Source: Nocardia mangyaensis (lineage in GTDB: Bacteria > Actinomycetota > Actinomycetes > Mycobacteriales > Mycobacteriaceae). Taken from it: 64,000 nucleotides of DNA. Shown here piece by piece: positions 1 to 8,187 of the stretch; positions within the stretch are counted from its first letter, which is position 1, and each line of letters begins with the position of its first letter. The notes under the pieces are model-generated. The model made no database searches. It was not told the DNA's origin and was given only the letters and a program-made list of their open reading frames with translations. A program made the position numbers and the translations under genes. The DNA lies in the NCBI RefSeq assembly GCF_001886715.1, contig NZ_CP018082.1, forward strand, positions 1,054,001-1,118,000, read 5' to 3'.

Positions 1-771
1 CGGCTGGTGTTCCAGCCCGCCGAGGAAGTGATGCCGGGCGGTGCGATCGACGCCGTCGCCGCGGGCGCGATGGACGGTGTCGACCGGATCTTCGCGCTGC
101 ACTGCGATCCCCGGCTCGAAGTCGGCAAGGTCGGCGTGCGCACGGGTGCGATCACCTCGGCCGCCGACACGGTCGAGCTGGTGTTCGACTCACCCGGCGG
201 GCACACCTCACGTCCGCATCTGACCAGCGATCTGGTCTACGCGATCGGCGCCGTCATCACCGGGCTGCCCGGGCTGCTGAGCCGTCGGGTCGACCCGCGA
301 ACCAGCACCGTGATGGTGTGGGGCGCGGTGAGCGCGGGTAAGGCGCCCAATGCGATTCCGCAGACCGGCATGCTCACCGGCACCGTCCGCACCGGCGATC
401 ACGCGACCTGGCTGCTGCTGGAACCGCTGGTTCGCGAGATCATCGACGGGCTGCTCGCGCCGACCGGGGTGCGCTACCAGCTCAACTACAAGCGGGGAGT
501 GCCGCCGGTGGTCAACGATCCGGCCTCGGCGCTGATGGTCGAGAACGCGGTGCGGGCGCTGGGGCCCGACGCGCTCGCCGACACGCCGCAGTCCGGGGGC
601 GGGGAGGACTTCTCCTGGTATTTGGAGGAGGCGCCCGGCGCCATGGCGCGGTTGGGTGTGTGGCCGGGAACCGGGGAGCAGTTGGACCTGCATCAGCCGA
701 CGTTCGACATCGACGAGCGGGCGTTGGCGGTGGGGGTCCGGACTCTCGCCAACATCATCCTGCAGGCTTAG
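1..771 (+). CDS. M20-family amidohydrolase, C-terminal part (5' end outside window)
   Basis: The reading frame is open from base 1, so the true start lies upstream; 256 residues are visible. Family members hydrolyse N-acyl amino acids or related amides with a metal centre. Visible signs are the FQPAEE segment with the paired glutamates used in catalysis and metal binding (about residues 4-9), a dimerisation-domain stretch in the middle, and the closing GGEDFSWYL motif near residue 200 typical of M20/AmiA-HipO proteins. By position before the LpdA region it corresponds to the AmiA1/AmiB1 genes of mycobacteria. The exact substrate cannot be read from the sequence. Confidence 0.85.
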   Translation, partial: RLVFQPAEEVMPGGAIDAVAAGAMDGVDRIFALHCDPRLEVGKVGVRTGAITSAADTVELVFDSPGGHTSRPHLTSDLVYAIGAVITGLPGLLSRRVDPRTSTVMVWGAVSAGKAPNAIPQTGMLTGTVRTGDHATWLLLEPLVREIIDGLLAPTGVRYQLNYKRGVPPVVNDPASALMVENAVRALGPDALADTPQSGGGEDFSWYLEEAPGAMARLGVWPGTGEQLDLHQPTFDIDERALAVGVRTLANIILQA

Positions 772-879
772 GTGTTTTGTGTGGGGCGGATAGTGCGGTA
801 GTTGGCTGACCTGGGGTTGTGGTGACACGGGCTGTGTTTGTTGGAGCGCTGGCGCGCTCGAGTCGCGGCCCCTGGGGGC

Positions 880-938
880 CGCCGGTCAGCGCTCGAGACT
901 CGCGCCTGCGGCGCATGCGCTTCGAGCGCTGACCGGCG
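880..938. repeat. Inverted repeat, 18-bp arms
   Basis: Left arm 880-897 (cgccggtcagcgctcgag) and right arm 921-938 are reverse complements with one mismatch. The 23-base spacer is itself GC-rich and partly self-complementary. It lies between convergent genes, so it may act as a terminator, but no T tract follows. The arms look like a dispersed intergenic repeat rather than a protein site. Confidence 0.7.
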
Positions 939-1014
939 ACCCGGCCGCGACCGGCCGACTTCGTCGGCCGCCGCTCCTCGGGGTCGCGGGTGCGGGGCTG
1001 GGAGTGCGGTCATG

Positions 1015-1178
1015 GCGGACTCGGGTGGTGCGGTGTGGCTGGGAGTGCGGCAGGTCGCGGACTCGGGTGGTGCGGTGTGGCTGGGAGTGCGGCAGGTCGC
1101 GGACTCGGGTGGTGCGGTGTGGCTGGGAGTGCGGCAGGTCGCGGACTTCAGGGCCTTGTGGCCGAGGTGCGGCAGGTC
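1015..1178. repeat. 42-bp tandem repeat, three perfect copies plus one shortened copy
   Basis: Copies at 1015-1056, 1057-1098 and 1099-1140 are identical, begin gcggactcgggtggtgcgg and end gcggcaggtc. A 38-bp degenerate unit (1141-1178) follows, and another copy start is visible at 1179. Identity between copies points to recent expansion by slippage or unequal recombination; the number of copies is likely to vary between strains. Confidence 0.9.
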
Positions 1179-1247
1179 GCGGACTTCAGGGGTGCCGTAT
1201 GGCGGGGAGAGCCGGAGGTGCCGACTCAGTTGGGGGGTGGGGGCGGT

Positions 1248-1712
1248 TCACGCTGAGCCGGGGCCTACGTTCTTGCTGTTACGGGTGCGCAGGGAGTGGA
1301 CGTATTCCTCGGGGGCGCCTGCTTTTTCGGCCGCGTCGGCGATGACGCCGATGTAGCGGGCCGAGGGGAGGCCGCCTTCGTAGGCGTCGAGGACGTAGAG
1401 CCAGGCCAGGCGGGACTCGCCCTGGGTGCCGGTGACACGGAGTCGGATCTTCTTGTGGATGCCGAAGTCCGAGCCCTCCCAGCGGTCGAGGCGCTCCTCG
1501 TCCTCGGGGGAGACGTCGTAGAGGACGACGAACACCCGGGAACCCGGATCCTCGACGACGGTGGCCAACGGCCCTTCCCAGCCGATGTCGTCACCGGCGA
1601 AGGTCAGGCGCCAACCTTCCAGCCACCCGGTCCCGGACATGGGCGAATGCGGGCAGCGTTCCAGCATCTGCGTCGAGTCCATGTTGGACCCGTAGGCGGC
1701 ATAGATCGGCAC
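1248..1712 (-). CDS. Gamma-glutamylcyclotransferase-like family protein
   Basis: The 154-residue product begins VPIYAAYGSNMDS; the YGSN loop near residue 7 is the substrate-binding signature of the gamma-glutamylcyclotransferase (AIG2/GGCT) fold. Ordinary members release 5-oxoproline from gamma-glutamyl compounds, but the substrate here is unknown. I chose the GTG at 1712 because it puts the YGSN loop at the N-terminus as in homologues; the open frame continues upstream only as antisense of lpdA. It corresponds in position to Rv3304, between amidohydrolase and lpdA. Confidence 0.75.
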   Translation of the reverse strand: MPIYAAYGSNMDSTQMLERCPHSPMSGTGWLEGWRLTFAGDDIGWEGPLATVVEDPGSRVFVVLYDVSPEDEERLDRWEGSDFGIHKKIRLRVTGTQGESRLAWLYVLDAYEGGLPSARYIGVIADAAEKAGAPEEYVHSLRTRNSKNVGPGSA

Positions 1713-1922
1713 CTGAGGAACTGTAGCCAATAACAGCGGCGGAATTCCTGTCTCCCACCCAGATCGGCTCACCGTCACATTCGGTGAGGGCGTCGAACAC
1801 GCCCGGCGGTGTTCACCGAGCCGACCCGTCACTGTCACAACGCACCTGAAATGATGGGTCGACAGCACGGGCAGCCCCCACAAGGGGCAGGTCCGATCAG
1901 GCGAGCAACAGGAGCGTGACTG

Positions 1923-3323
1923 GTGGCACGGATTGCGATCATCGGTGGTGGACCGGCCGGATACGAGGCGGCCTTGGTGGCCGCCCAGCACGGGGCCTCG
2001 GTAACCCTGGTAGACGCCGACGGCATCGGTGGCGCCTGTGTGCTGTGGGATTGCGTTCCGTCGAAGACCTTCATCGCCTCCACCGGTCTGCGTACCGATC
2101 TGCGCCGCGCCCGCGACCTGGGCATCACCCTCGACGCCAGCCAGGCGCAGGTGCACCTGCCCGAGGTCAACGGGCGGGTGAAGGCGCTGGCGCTGGCCCA
2201 GTCCTCCGACATCCGCGCCAAGCTGCAGGCCGCGGGCGTGCAACTGCTGGCCGGCCGGGGCGAATTGGTCGGTCCCGCCACCGGTTTGGCGCACCGGGTG
2301 CGCGCGAGGCAGGCCGACGGCAGCAGCGAGGAGTTCGAGGCCGAGGTGGTGCTCATCGCCACCGGCGCCAGCCCGCGTGTGCTGCCCGGCGCCGAACCCG
2401 ACGGCGAGCGCATCCTGAACTGGCGTCAGCTCTACGACCTGCACGAACTGCCCGAAACGCTGGTGGTCGTCGGTTCCGGCGTCACCGGCGCCGAGTTCGT
2501 CTCCGCCTACACCGAGATGGGGGTGCGGGTGAAGCTGGTCTCCAGCCGCGACCGCGTGCTGCCGGGCGAGGACGCCGACGCGGCGCTCGTGCTCGAGGAC
2601 GCCCTCGCCGAACGCGGCGTGGAACTGGTCAAGCACGCGCGCGCCGACGCGGTGGAGCGCACCGCCGACGGCGTCGTGGTGAAGCTGTCCGACGGACGCA
2701 CGGTGACCGGTTCGCACGCCCTGATGACCGTCGGCTCCACGCCGAACACTGATCAGCTCGGCCTCGACCGGGTCGGCATCGACCTCGATCGTGGCGGCTA
2801 CCTGCGCGTCGACCGGGTCTCGCGCACCTCGGTACCCGGCATCTACGCTGCAGGCGACTGCACCGGGCTGCTGCCGCTGGCCTCGGTGGCCGCCATGCAG
2901 GGCCGGATCGCGATGTACCACGCGCTGGGCGAGGGTGTGAGCCCCATCCGCTTGAAGACGGTGGCCTCGGCGGTGTTCACCCGGCCCGAGATCGCGACGG
3001 TCGGCGTGAGTCAGACCGCGATCGACGACGGTGAGGTCCCAGCGCGCACGGTGATGCTGCCGCTGAACACCAATCCGCGCGCGAAGATGTCGGGCCTGCG
3101 CCGCGGCTTCGTCAAGATCTTCTGCCGCCCGGCGACCGGGGTGGTCATCGGCGGCGTCGTGGTCGCGCCGATCGCCTCGGAGCTGATCCTGCCGATCGCG
3201 CTCGCGGTGCAGAACAACCTCACCGTCACCGATCTGGCGCAGACCTTCTCGGTGTACCCGTCGCTGACCGGATCGGTCACCGAAGCCGGCCGTTTGCTGA
3301 TGCGTCACGACGACCTGGACTGA
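1923..3323 (+). CDS. lpdA: NAD(P)H-quinone dehydrogenase, LpdA type (flavoprotein disulfide reductase fold)
   Basis: This 466-residue FAD enzyme resembles M. tuberculosis LpdA (Rv3303c) along its length; that protein reduces quinones with NAD(P)H rather than acting on lipoamide. Visible are the FAD-binding GGGPAGYEA at residues 8-16, a second nucleotide site GSGVTGAEF near 184, the AAGDCTG FAD motif near 315 and the dimerisation domain at the end. AGGAG at 1910-1914 supports the GTG start. Unlike the tuberculosis protein, the segment IGGACVLWDC has C39 and C44 in the CX4C spacing of classic disulfide reductases, yet the C-terminal His-Glu dyad is still missing (YPSLTG in place of HPTxxE). Confidence 0.9.
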   Translation: MARIAIIGGGPAGYEAALVAAQHGASVTLVDADGIGGACVLWDCVPSKTFIASTGLRTDLRRARDLGITLDASQAQVHLPEVNGRVKALALAQSSDIRAKLQAAGVQLLAGRGELVGPATGLAHRVRARQADGSSEEFEAEVVLIATGASPRVLPGAEPDGERILNWRQLYDLHELPETLVVVGSGVTGAEFVSAYTEMGVRVKLVSSRDRVLPGEDADAALVLEDALAERGVELVKHARADAVERTADGVVVKLSDGRTVTGSHALMTVGSTPNTDQLGLDRVGIDLDRGGYLRVDRVSRTSVPGIYAAGDCTGLLPLASVAAMQGRIAMYHALGEGVSPIRLKTVASAVFTRPEIATVGVSQTAIDDGEVPARTVMLPLNTNPRAKMSGLRRGFVKIFCRPATGVVIGGVVVAPIASELILPIALAVQNNLTVTDLAQTFSVYPSLTGSVTEAGRLLMRHDDLD

Positions 3324-3576
3324 GCTACGACGCACCGAATGTGAGGCGTATCACCGGCATTCGAGGTTTCGAATTGTCCTGTTCGCCAGCAGTGGTCGTT
3401 GATCCCCGGCATCGATCACAGCGGGTGTTTGCGCAGGCGGCAACGGGCGACGCCGAAACCTAGTGCTGCATTGCCTGTCTCGCGCTCATGTGGTTGACTC
3501 ACCGCCGAGGCGCGATCAGATTGTGATCGCGTGGTGGAGTATGGGGGATTCCCTCCGGGAAAGGGATCAAGCGAAA

Positions 3577-4641
3577 GTGAAGCATCGTAAGCCGAGTCGG
3601 GCGCAGCGAGCGATGGCGAGCACATCGTTGCCCCTGGCCGCCGCGGCGGCCGTGGCAACCCTACTTGCGGCTCCGGCCGGCGCGGTCCCCAGCGACCAGC
3701 CGACCACACCCGCCACCCCGGCGCCTGCGCAGCCGGGAACCGGAACGCCGTCTCAGGAGACCGAAGGTCCCGAGACTCCGGAGAACGTGAAGCCGGGCGA
3801 GAACAAGCCGGGTCAGACCAAGCCGACCCCGGCGCAGCCGGGTGTCACCAGCCCCGCGCCGGGTCAGCCGGAGGGCACGCCGGCCCGGCCGACGCCGAGC
3901 CAGCCGGGTGTCACCACTCCCCGTATCGCGCCGCTGCCGGTGCCGGGCCAGTCCGCTCAGGACAAGCCCGCCGCCGCGACGGACGAAGAGGGCGCCGCCG
4001 AGGCGGAGACCGTTCCCGGTGAAGAAGTTCCCGGTGAAGAGGGCACCACCACGCCCGGCGGCCAGCCGTCGCAGGCGCTGCCGACGCAGCCGACCGTGCC
4101 GTCCGATCAGGGCGTCACCGGCGAGGAAGCCGAGACCGAGGGTCCGAGCACCCTGATGCAGGAGCCGTCGTGGCAGGCCCCGCGCCTGGTCGACGCGCCC
4201 GCCGCGCCGGTCGTCGAGATGGAAGGCCCGCGCCAGGAAGTCGGCGTCACGGTCGACGCGGGCGGTCTGGTGCCCGGCGTGCTCGCCAACACCCATCACT
4301 ACAACAACGCCTCCGGCTACGTCGGCACCATCGGGTACCGCACGCCGCAGGGCTCCGGTGACGCGGGCGTCTCGGTCGAGTACATCACCGAGAACTCGAT
4401 CCAGGTCACCACTTTCAACGGTGGTGACGGCCGCGAGGACAACACCACGGTCACCGTGCTCGATACCACCCAGGCCAATTTGGCCAAGGCGGCTGTCGAG
4501 AACTGGATCAAGGCGCAGCCCGGCGGTACGGCCGCGCTCGAGGCCGCCGCGCAGGCTACACTGCCCGTGCCGGGGGAGCTGCTTCAGACGGTGAACGTTG
4601 CGGGTGTCACCACCCAGTGGGGTGGCTCGCTCCAGTACTGA
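3577..4641 (+). CDS. Secreted proline-rich protein of unknown function
   Basis: The 354-residue product has a basic N-terminus, a hydrophobic segment and an AGA site typical of a signal peptide. A Pro/Thr/Gly/Glu-rich linker follows with recurring QPGVT and KPGxN/TKP units to about residue 225. A compact C-terminal domain of about 120 residues contains HHYNNASGYVG and ends TQWGGSLQY. I do not recognise that domain. GTG 3577 is preferred (purine-rich GGGAAAGGGA upstream); ATG 3541 is an in-frame alternative. The layout suggests a cell-wall-spanning linker presenting a surface domain. A strong hairpin follows the stop. Confidence 0.75.
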   Translation: MKHRKPSRAQRAMASTSLPLAAAAAVATLLAAPAGAVPSDQPTTPATPAPAQPGTGTPSQETEGPETPENVKPGENKPGQTKPTPAQPGVTSPAPGQPEGTPARPTPSQPGVTTPRIAPLPVPGQSAQDKPAAATDEEGAAEAETVPGEEVPGEEGTTTPGGQPSQALPTQPTVPSDQGVTGEEAETEGPSTLMQEPSWQAPRLVDAPAAPVVEMEGPRQEVGVTVDAGGLVPGVLANTHHYNNASGYVGTIGYRTPQGSGDAGVSVEYITENSIQVTTFNGGDGREDNTTVTVLDTTQANLAKAAVENWIKAQPGGTAALEAAAQATLPVPGELLQTVNVAGVTTQWGGSLQY

Positions 4642-4653
4642 CACGCAGTTTGT

Positions 4654-4687
4654 CGTGTGGGGCGGTCGGATGCGACCGCCCCACACG
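4654..4687 (+). terminator. Strong hairpin terminator after the proline-rich gene
   Basis: A perfect 15-bp stem (4654-4668 with 4673-4687; left arm cgtgtggggcggtcg) closes a GATG loop. No T tract follows. It starts 12 bases after the upstream stop and ends 24 bases before the next start, so it may terminate or attenuate between the two envelope genes. Confidence 0.8.
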
Positions 4688-4711
4688 TGTGTCCTGGGGA
4701 AAGGATTGGAC

Positions 4712-6106
4712 TTGGGCACCGAGGGTGACGAGAACGAGCGTGGCGACCGACCCGCCGCGGAATTCGGTCCTCCTGTAGGCGATTTCGGGCCGCCGCTCGA
4801 CGACGAAGGCTTCGGCGCGCCGCTGGCCGCCACACCGCCGCCCCCGCCGCCGGGCGCGCTACCGGAGATGGGCTGGCGCCCGGCCGGTCCGCCGTCCGCC
4901 GCGCCCGGTCCGTTCGGTGCGTCGGCCCCTGGTGCGCCCGGTGCCCCGGAGCCGGGACCGTTCGGTGCGCCGGTCGTCGGGCATGCCCCTGTCACTCCGC
5001 CATCAGATCCGCCCGTCGGCTCGACGCCGCCACGTGGTCCGGTGCCGCCTCGGTTGCCCGCGGATCGGCGTTCCGCGCCGACCTCCGTCTTCGGCGACGC
5101 CCTGGCCGCCTCACCTCCAGGGCGTGACGCTTCGCCTTTCGGCGCACCCACCGCTCCGCCTGACAGCTCGCCGTTCGGCGCACCCACCGCCCCACCGGCC
5201 GACGCCACCGTCCGGATCGGCGGCGACCAGGTACCGCGCGGTGGCGCCTCTGTCTTCGGTGACTCACCCTTCGGCGACTCCGTTCCGGTGAGCTCCGGCG
5301 CCGACCGCACCGAGGTGATCCGCCGCGATCGTCCCGGCCCGCGCGCCGAAGCGCCCGTGGACCTCGCGCCGCCGGACTCCCGACGCGCTCCGGAGGCACC
5401 CGAGACCGTGCGCGCCCCACTCGCCGGGGAGCCCCGCTTCGCGGAGGACAAGGCTTGGTGGAACAGTCCCGACGAAGGCGGTGCGGTGCCGAAGCCGCCC
5501 GCCGAGCCGGGCCTGTCCTGGGCCGACGACCCGATCGCGCGCAGGCTCGCGCCCAAGACACCCCCGCCGACGCCGAGCGCGGCGAAGGAACCCGACAAGC
5601 GGATGCGCTGGATCATCGGCGGTGCCGCGGCGGCGGTATTGCTCGTGGTGGTGCTGGTGCTGACCATCGGTCTGGTCAAGCGGGGCGGCGGGGATCCCGG
5701 CGTGACCGCCGCACCGATCCCGTCGGCGGTGTCGGCCACCGATTGCCAGGAGGTGGCCGAGCAGGCCGTCACCGTGGGCAATGGCCCCGGCGACACCTCC
5801 TCGGGTGCGAAGGCGATCCTGGGCTTCCAGTACGCCTTCTATGTCGACCGGTCCGGTGAGAAGGTGCGCGAGTTCGCGGCGCCCGATGGCGACATCTCAC
5901 CTGCCGAGACGATCCAGGCCGCGATCGACGAGCAGATTCCGGTCGGCGCCACGCACTGCGTGAAGATGCGTGAGACCAGCGAGGGGCGCTACGACGTGGA
6001 GTTGCGGGAATGGCATCCCGACGGCACCGCGATCGTCTACAAGCAGGAGATCATCACCGCCAACACCGATGGAAAGTGGCAGATCAGGACCATCGCCGCG
6101 CGGTAG
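4712..6106 (+). CDS. Single-span membrane protein with proline-rich cytoplasmic half, unknown function
   Basis: About 464 residues. The first 295 are Pro/Gly/Ala-rich with repeated PFGAP and FGDxxFGDS motifs. One membrane segment (IIGGAAAAVLLVVVLVLTIG, after RMRW) comes next, then a folded outer domain of about 150 residues with two cysteines (DCQE and THCVK), probably a disulfide. The TTG start at 4712 has GGGGAAAGGA just upstream; TTG 4706 is equally in frame. The design (disordered inside, sensor-like domain outside) resembles actinobacterial cell-wall or secretion accessory proteins, but no family is recognised. Confidence 0.7.
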   Translation: MGTEGDENERGDRPAAEFGPPVGDFGPPLDDEGFGAPLAATPPPPPPGALPEMGWRPAGPPSAAPGPFGASAPGAPGAPEPGPFGAPVVGHAPVTPPSDPPVGSTPPRGPVPPRLPADRRSAPTSVFGDALAASPPGRDASPFGAPTAPPDSSPFGAPTAPPADATVRIGGDQVPRGGASVFGDSPFGDSVPVSSGADRTEVIRRDRPGPRAEAPVDLAPPDSRRAPEAPETVRAPLAGEPRFAEDKAWWNSPDEGGAVPKPPAEPGLSWADDPIARRLAPKTPPPTPSAAKEPDKRMRWIIGGAAAAVLLVVVLVLTIGLVKRGGGDPGVTAAPIPSAVSATDCQEVAEQAVTVGNGPGDTSSGAKAILGFQYAFYVDRSGEKVREFAAPDGDISPAETIQAAIDEQIPVGATHCVKMRETSEGRYDVELREWHPDGTAIVYKQEIITANTDGKWQIRTIAAR

Positions 6107-6125
6107 CGTCTCATTATTTGGGATT

Positions 6126-6140
6126 AGAATTTCATATTCT
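6126..6140. promoter_or_regulatory. AT-rich dyad upstream of the aminotransferase gene
   Basis: AGAAT-TTCAT-ATTCT has perfect 5-bp arms in an unusually AT-rich patch (about 6110-6145) of an otherwise GC-rich region, 58 bases before the start of the aminotransferase. It is placed to be a promoter or operator; no regulator is identified. Confidence 0.35.
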
Positions 6141-6197
6141 GGTCAGGGATGTGCGATCGTGGAGCATCGCATGTCCCTGGCGTTCCCGGAGGTCCCC

Positions 6198-7373
6198 ATG
6201 TCCCCGATCGTTCCTGCACTGGCAGGCAAGCTCGACGGCTTGCAGAGCTCCGCGATCAGGGACCTGCTCACACTCACCGCGCGCGCCGACATCATCAGCC
6301 TCGCGGGTGGCCTGCCCGACGCGGCGCTGATGCCGCGCGAGCGGATCGCGGTCGCCGCGCAGACCGCGCTGGGTGATCCGGCGGTACTGCAGTACACCGA
6401 GTCGCCCGGCCTGCCCGCCCTGCGCGCGGTGATCGCCGAGCGTGAGTCCACCCGCATCGGGCGCTCGGTGCCGGTCGAGGAAGTGTTCGTCACCCACGGC
6501 TCCCAGCAGGCGCTGTCGCTGCTGGCCGAGGTGTTGCTCGATCCCGGTGCGCTGGTGATCGTGGAAGATCCCGCGTATGTCGGTGCGCTGCAAGTGTTCC
6601 GGGCCGCCGGCGCCCGGATCGTCGCGGTGCCCCTCGACGGTGACGGCCTGCGTGTCGACGTCCTGGCGGACCTGCTGGCCGCGGGGGAGCGCCCCGCCGT
6701 CGTGCACACCGTCTCCAACTTCCACAACCCCGGCGGCGTCACCCTGGCCCCCGAGCGTCGTCGCCGCTTGACCGAACTGGCCGAGGCGCACGGCTTCTGG
6801 GTGATCGAGGACGACCCCTACGGCGAACTCTGGTTCGACCGGCCCGCCCCCGCTCCCGTCGCGAGTTACTCACCCCAGGTCATCCGCCTGTCCAGCGTCT
6901 CCAAGACCCTCGCTCCCACTCTCCGCGTCGGTTGGCTGGTCGCCCCCGGCCGAGTCTGTCGCGCCGTCGAACTACTCAAACAGGGCGCCGACCTCTGCGG
7001 CTCCGCTCTCACCCACCGCATCGCCGCCGACCTCCTCGCCGACACGGACTGGCTCACCACCCACATCGACACCGTCCGCACCGCTTACGGCGCCCGTGCC
7101 AAATCCCTCGTCGAAGCCGTCCGCACGACCTTCGGCACCCGCGTCCACTGCACCGACGCCACCGGCGGAATGTTCGTCTGGGCCGATTTCACCGACGACA
7201 CCGACACCACAACCCTCCTCCCCGCCGCCCTCGAAGCGGGAGTCGCCTACGTCCCCGGCGCCGTCTTCGCCGTCTCCAACGCCTACCGCACCTCCATGCG
7301 CCTGTGCTTCACCACCTCCGACGAGGCCACCCTGACCGAAGCGATCACTCGATTGGCCTCGATCAGCCGCTGA
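6198..7373 (+). CDS. PLP-dependent class I/II aminotransferase (MocR/2-aminoadipate aminotransferase-like)
   Basis: The 391-residue fold-type I aminotransferase lacks the GntR DNA-binding domain of MocR regulators. Visible are LAGGLPD near residue 36, the VSNFHNPGG substrate/PLP segment near 177, the EDDPYGEL aspartate that binds the pyridine nitrogen, and SSVSKTLAPTLRVG, where the lysine forms the Schiff base. GGAGG at 6188-6192 fixes ATG 6198; an ATG at 6171 is in frame but has no ribosome site. Such enzymes transaminate aromatic or branched amino acids or 2-aminoadipate. The lysine catabolic genes 13 kb away make aminoadipate plausible, but this is inference. Confidence 0.88.
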   Translation: MSPIVPALAGKLDGLQSSAIRDLLTLTARADIISLAGGLPDAALMPRERIAVAAQTALGDPAVLQYTESPGLPALRAVIAERESTRIGRSVPVEEVFVTHGSQQALSLLAEVLLDPGALVIVEDPAYVGALQVFRAAGARIVAVPLDGDGLRVDVLADLLAAGERPAVVHTVSNFHNPGGVTLAPERRRRLTELAEAHGFWVIEDDPYGELWFDRPAPAPVASYSPQVIRLSSVSKTLAPTLRVGWLVAPGRVCRAVELLKQGADLCGSALTHRIAADLLADTDWLTTHIDTVRTAYGARAKSLVEAVRTTFGTRVHCTDATGGMFVWADFTDDTDTTTLLPAALEAGVAYVPGAVFAVSNAYRTSMRLCFTTSDEATLTEAITRLASISR

Positions 7374-7419
7374 GGCCAAGCGCTCGTCGGCCTCGCTGCG
7401 GGAAGCACTGCACGCCTGG

Positions 7420-7533
7420 GTGACCACCGCCGCGGTCATGCGTGATTCGGCACGTCGTGCGGTGCACATCGGTGCGGTAGCGGCATCGGAGTTCGTCGAG
7501 GTGGATGCGCCGCAGTCGAGCGGCGCCGCCTGA
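7420..7533 (+). pseudogene. Possible truncated antitoxin-like ORF
   Basis: A short frame ends with VHIGAVAASEFVEVDAPQSSGAA and its stop overlaps the next gene by 29 bases, the spacing usual for toxin-antitoxin pairs. It has no clear ATG start or ribosome site, and the same frame runs back into the end of the aminotransferase gene, as if its front had been lost. The first possible start is GTG 7420, giving 37 residues. The antitoxin call rests only on its position. Confidence 0.3.
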
Positions 7534-7921
7534 CCCCGCGCCCGGTGCCTATCGGCCCTTTGTCGCGGCTCGCTCATCGGGCGGTCGGCCCGCCGACGAA
7601 CACGCGTACGGGGTGCTGGTGCACCGGCAATACCTCGACACGTGGAACGAGTTGGCAGACCGGGTGGGAATGACATCGGCCCAACAGTTCTGGGGGCATG
7701 TGTCTTCGAATCCAGGAAGACCACCCGATGTGGGATCGTCGACTGTGCTGCGTGGTAAGCACCACGGCCCCAAATGGGCAGGATATTCGCGCACCATCCA
7801 CTACGAGATCAGTGGTGCGGGACGTATTGACTACCAGTACCGCAACGACACGACGGAAGGCGGCCGGGGTGACGCGCACCCTGTCGTCAAGATCGTGACC
7901 ATCGATCTGGGAAGTCACTGA
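7505..7921 (+). CDS. RelE/ParE-like toxin-family protein (putative)
   Basis: The 138-residue protein has the layout of actinobacterial RelE-like proteins: a basic, proline-containing start (MRRSRAAPP, GAYRPF), a helical stretch (TWNELADRVGMTSAQQFWGHV), then beta strands ending in YSRTIHYEISGAGRIDYQYRN and a VKIVTIDLG strand. Such toxins cleave mRNA on the ribosome. Catalytic residues are poorly conserved in this family, so activity cannot be judged. The expected upstream antitoxin appears reduced to a fragment, and the next gene downstream is also decayed, so the toxin may be inactive or orphaned. Confidence 0.5.
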   Translation: MRRSRAAPPDPAPGAYRPFVAARSSGGRPADEHAYGVLVHRQYLDTWNELADRVGMTSAQQFWGHVSSNPGRPPDVGSSTVLRGKHHGPKWAGYSRTIHYEISGAGRIDYQYRNDTTEGGRGDAHPVVKIVTIDLGSH

Positions 7922-7962
7922 GCGCGCGTTCGATTGCTGCGCGCCATTCGCCGTCGCGATGG

Positions 7963-8187
7963 GTGTTGGCGCCGAAGGCACCGCCGGAACTGAGCCTGCG
8001 ATTCCTCGACCGCGTGAGCGCGCCGACCCGGGCCGTGCTGCTCGAAGGCTGCGGGCATTTCCCACTCGAGGAACCCGGCGTCACTCAGCTCGCGGAGACG
8101 CTGCGGGAGGTACTGGTCCGGACTCGGCCGGGATCAGGGCCTTGGCCAGTGCCGTCAACTCCTCGGCGCGCACGGAGTGGCGGGTGA
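7963..8187 (+). pseudogene. Alpha/beta-hydrolase C-terminal remnant
   Basis: VLAPKAPPELSL followed by VLLEGCGHFPLEEPGVTQL and ETLREVL is the C-terminal end of an alpha/beta hydrolase; GHFP holds the catalytic histidine. The nucleophile domain is absent and the stretch before it has no hydrolase features. The frame then runs into the 3' end of the convergent TetR gene, so the original stop is also lost. I read this as a remnant of a gene destroyed by deletion. Confidence 0.6.

Larger units (their letters stand above)
772..1247. other. 476-bp spacer without a convincing gene
   Basis: This gap between the amidohydrolase and the convergent cyclotransferase-like gene holds an inverted repeat (880-938) and a 42-bp tandem repeat (1015-1140 plus decayed copies). 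The open frames crossing it are made of glycine/tryptophan or arginine repeats imposed by the tandem repeat and show no family signature, so I do not call a gene. Confidence 0.6.

Noticed and set aside
1015..1178. Tandem repeat considered as a CRISPR array
   Set aside because: The 42-bp units are directly adjacent with no unique spacers, and no cas genes are in the window.
1248..3335. A 695-codon minus-strand open frame covering lpdA
   Set aside because: Only its last 154 codons form a recognisable protein (the cyclotransferase-like gene). The rest is antisense to lpdA, rich in Arg/His/Gln and without family features, as is usual opposite GC-rich genes.
3661..5796. A 711-codon minus-strand open frame opposite the two proline-rich proteins
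   Set aside because: It is the low-complexity antisense of Pro/Gly-rich codons and carries no domain; both plus-strand genes have signal or membrane segments and ribosome sites.
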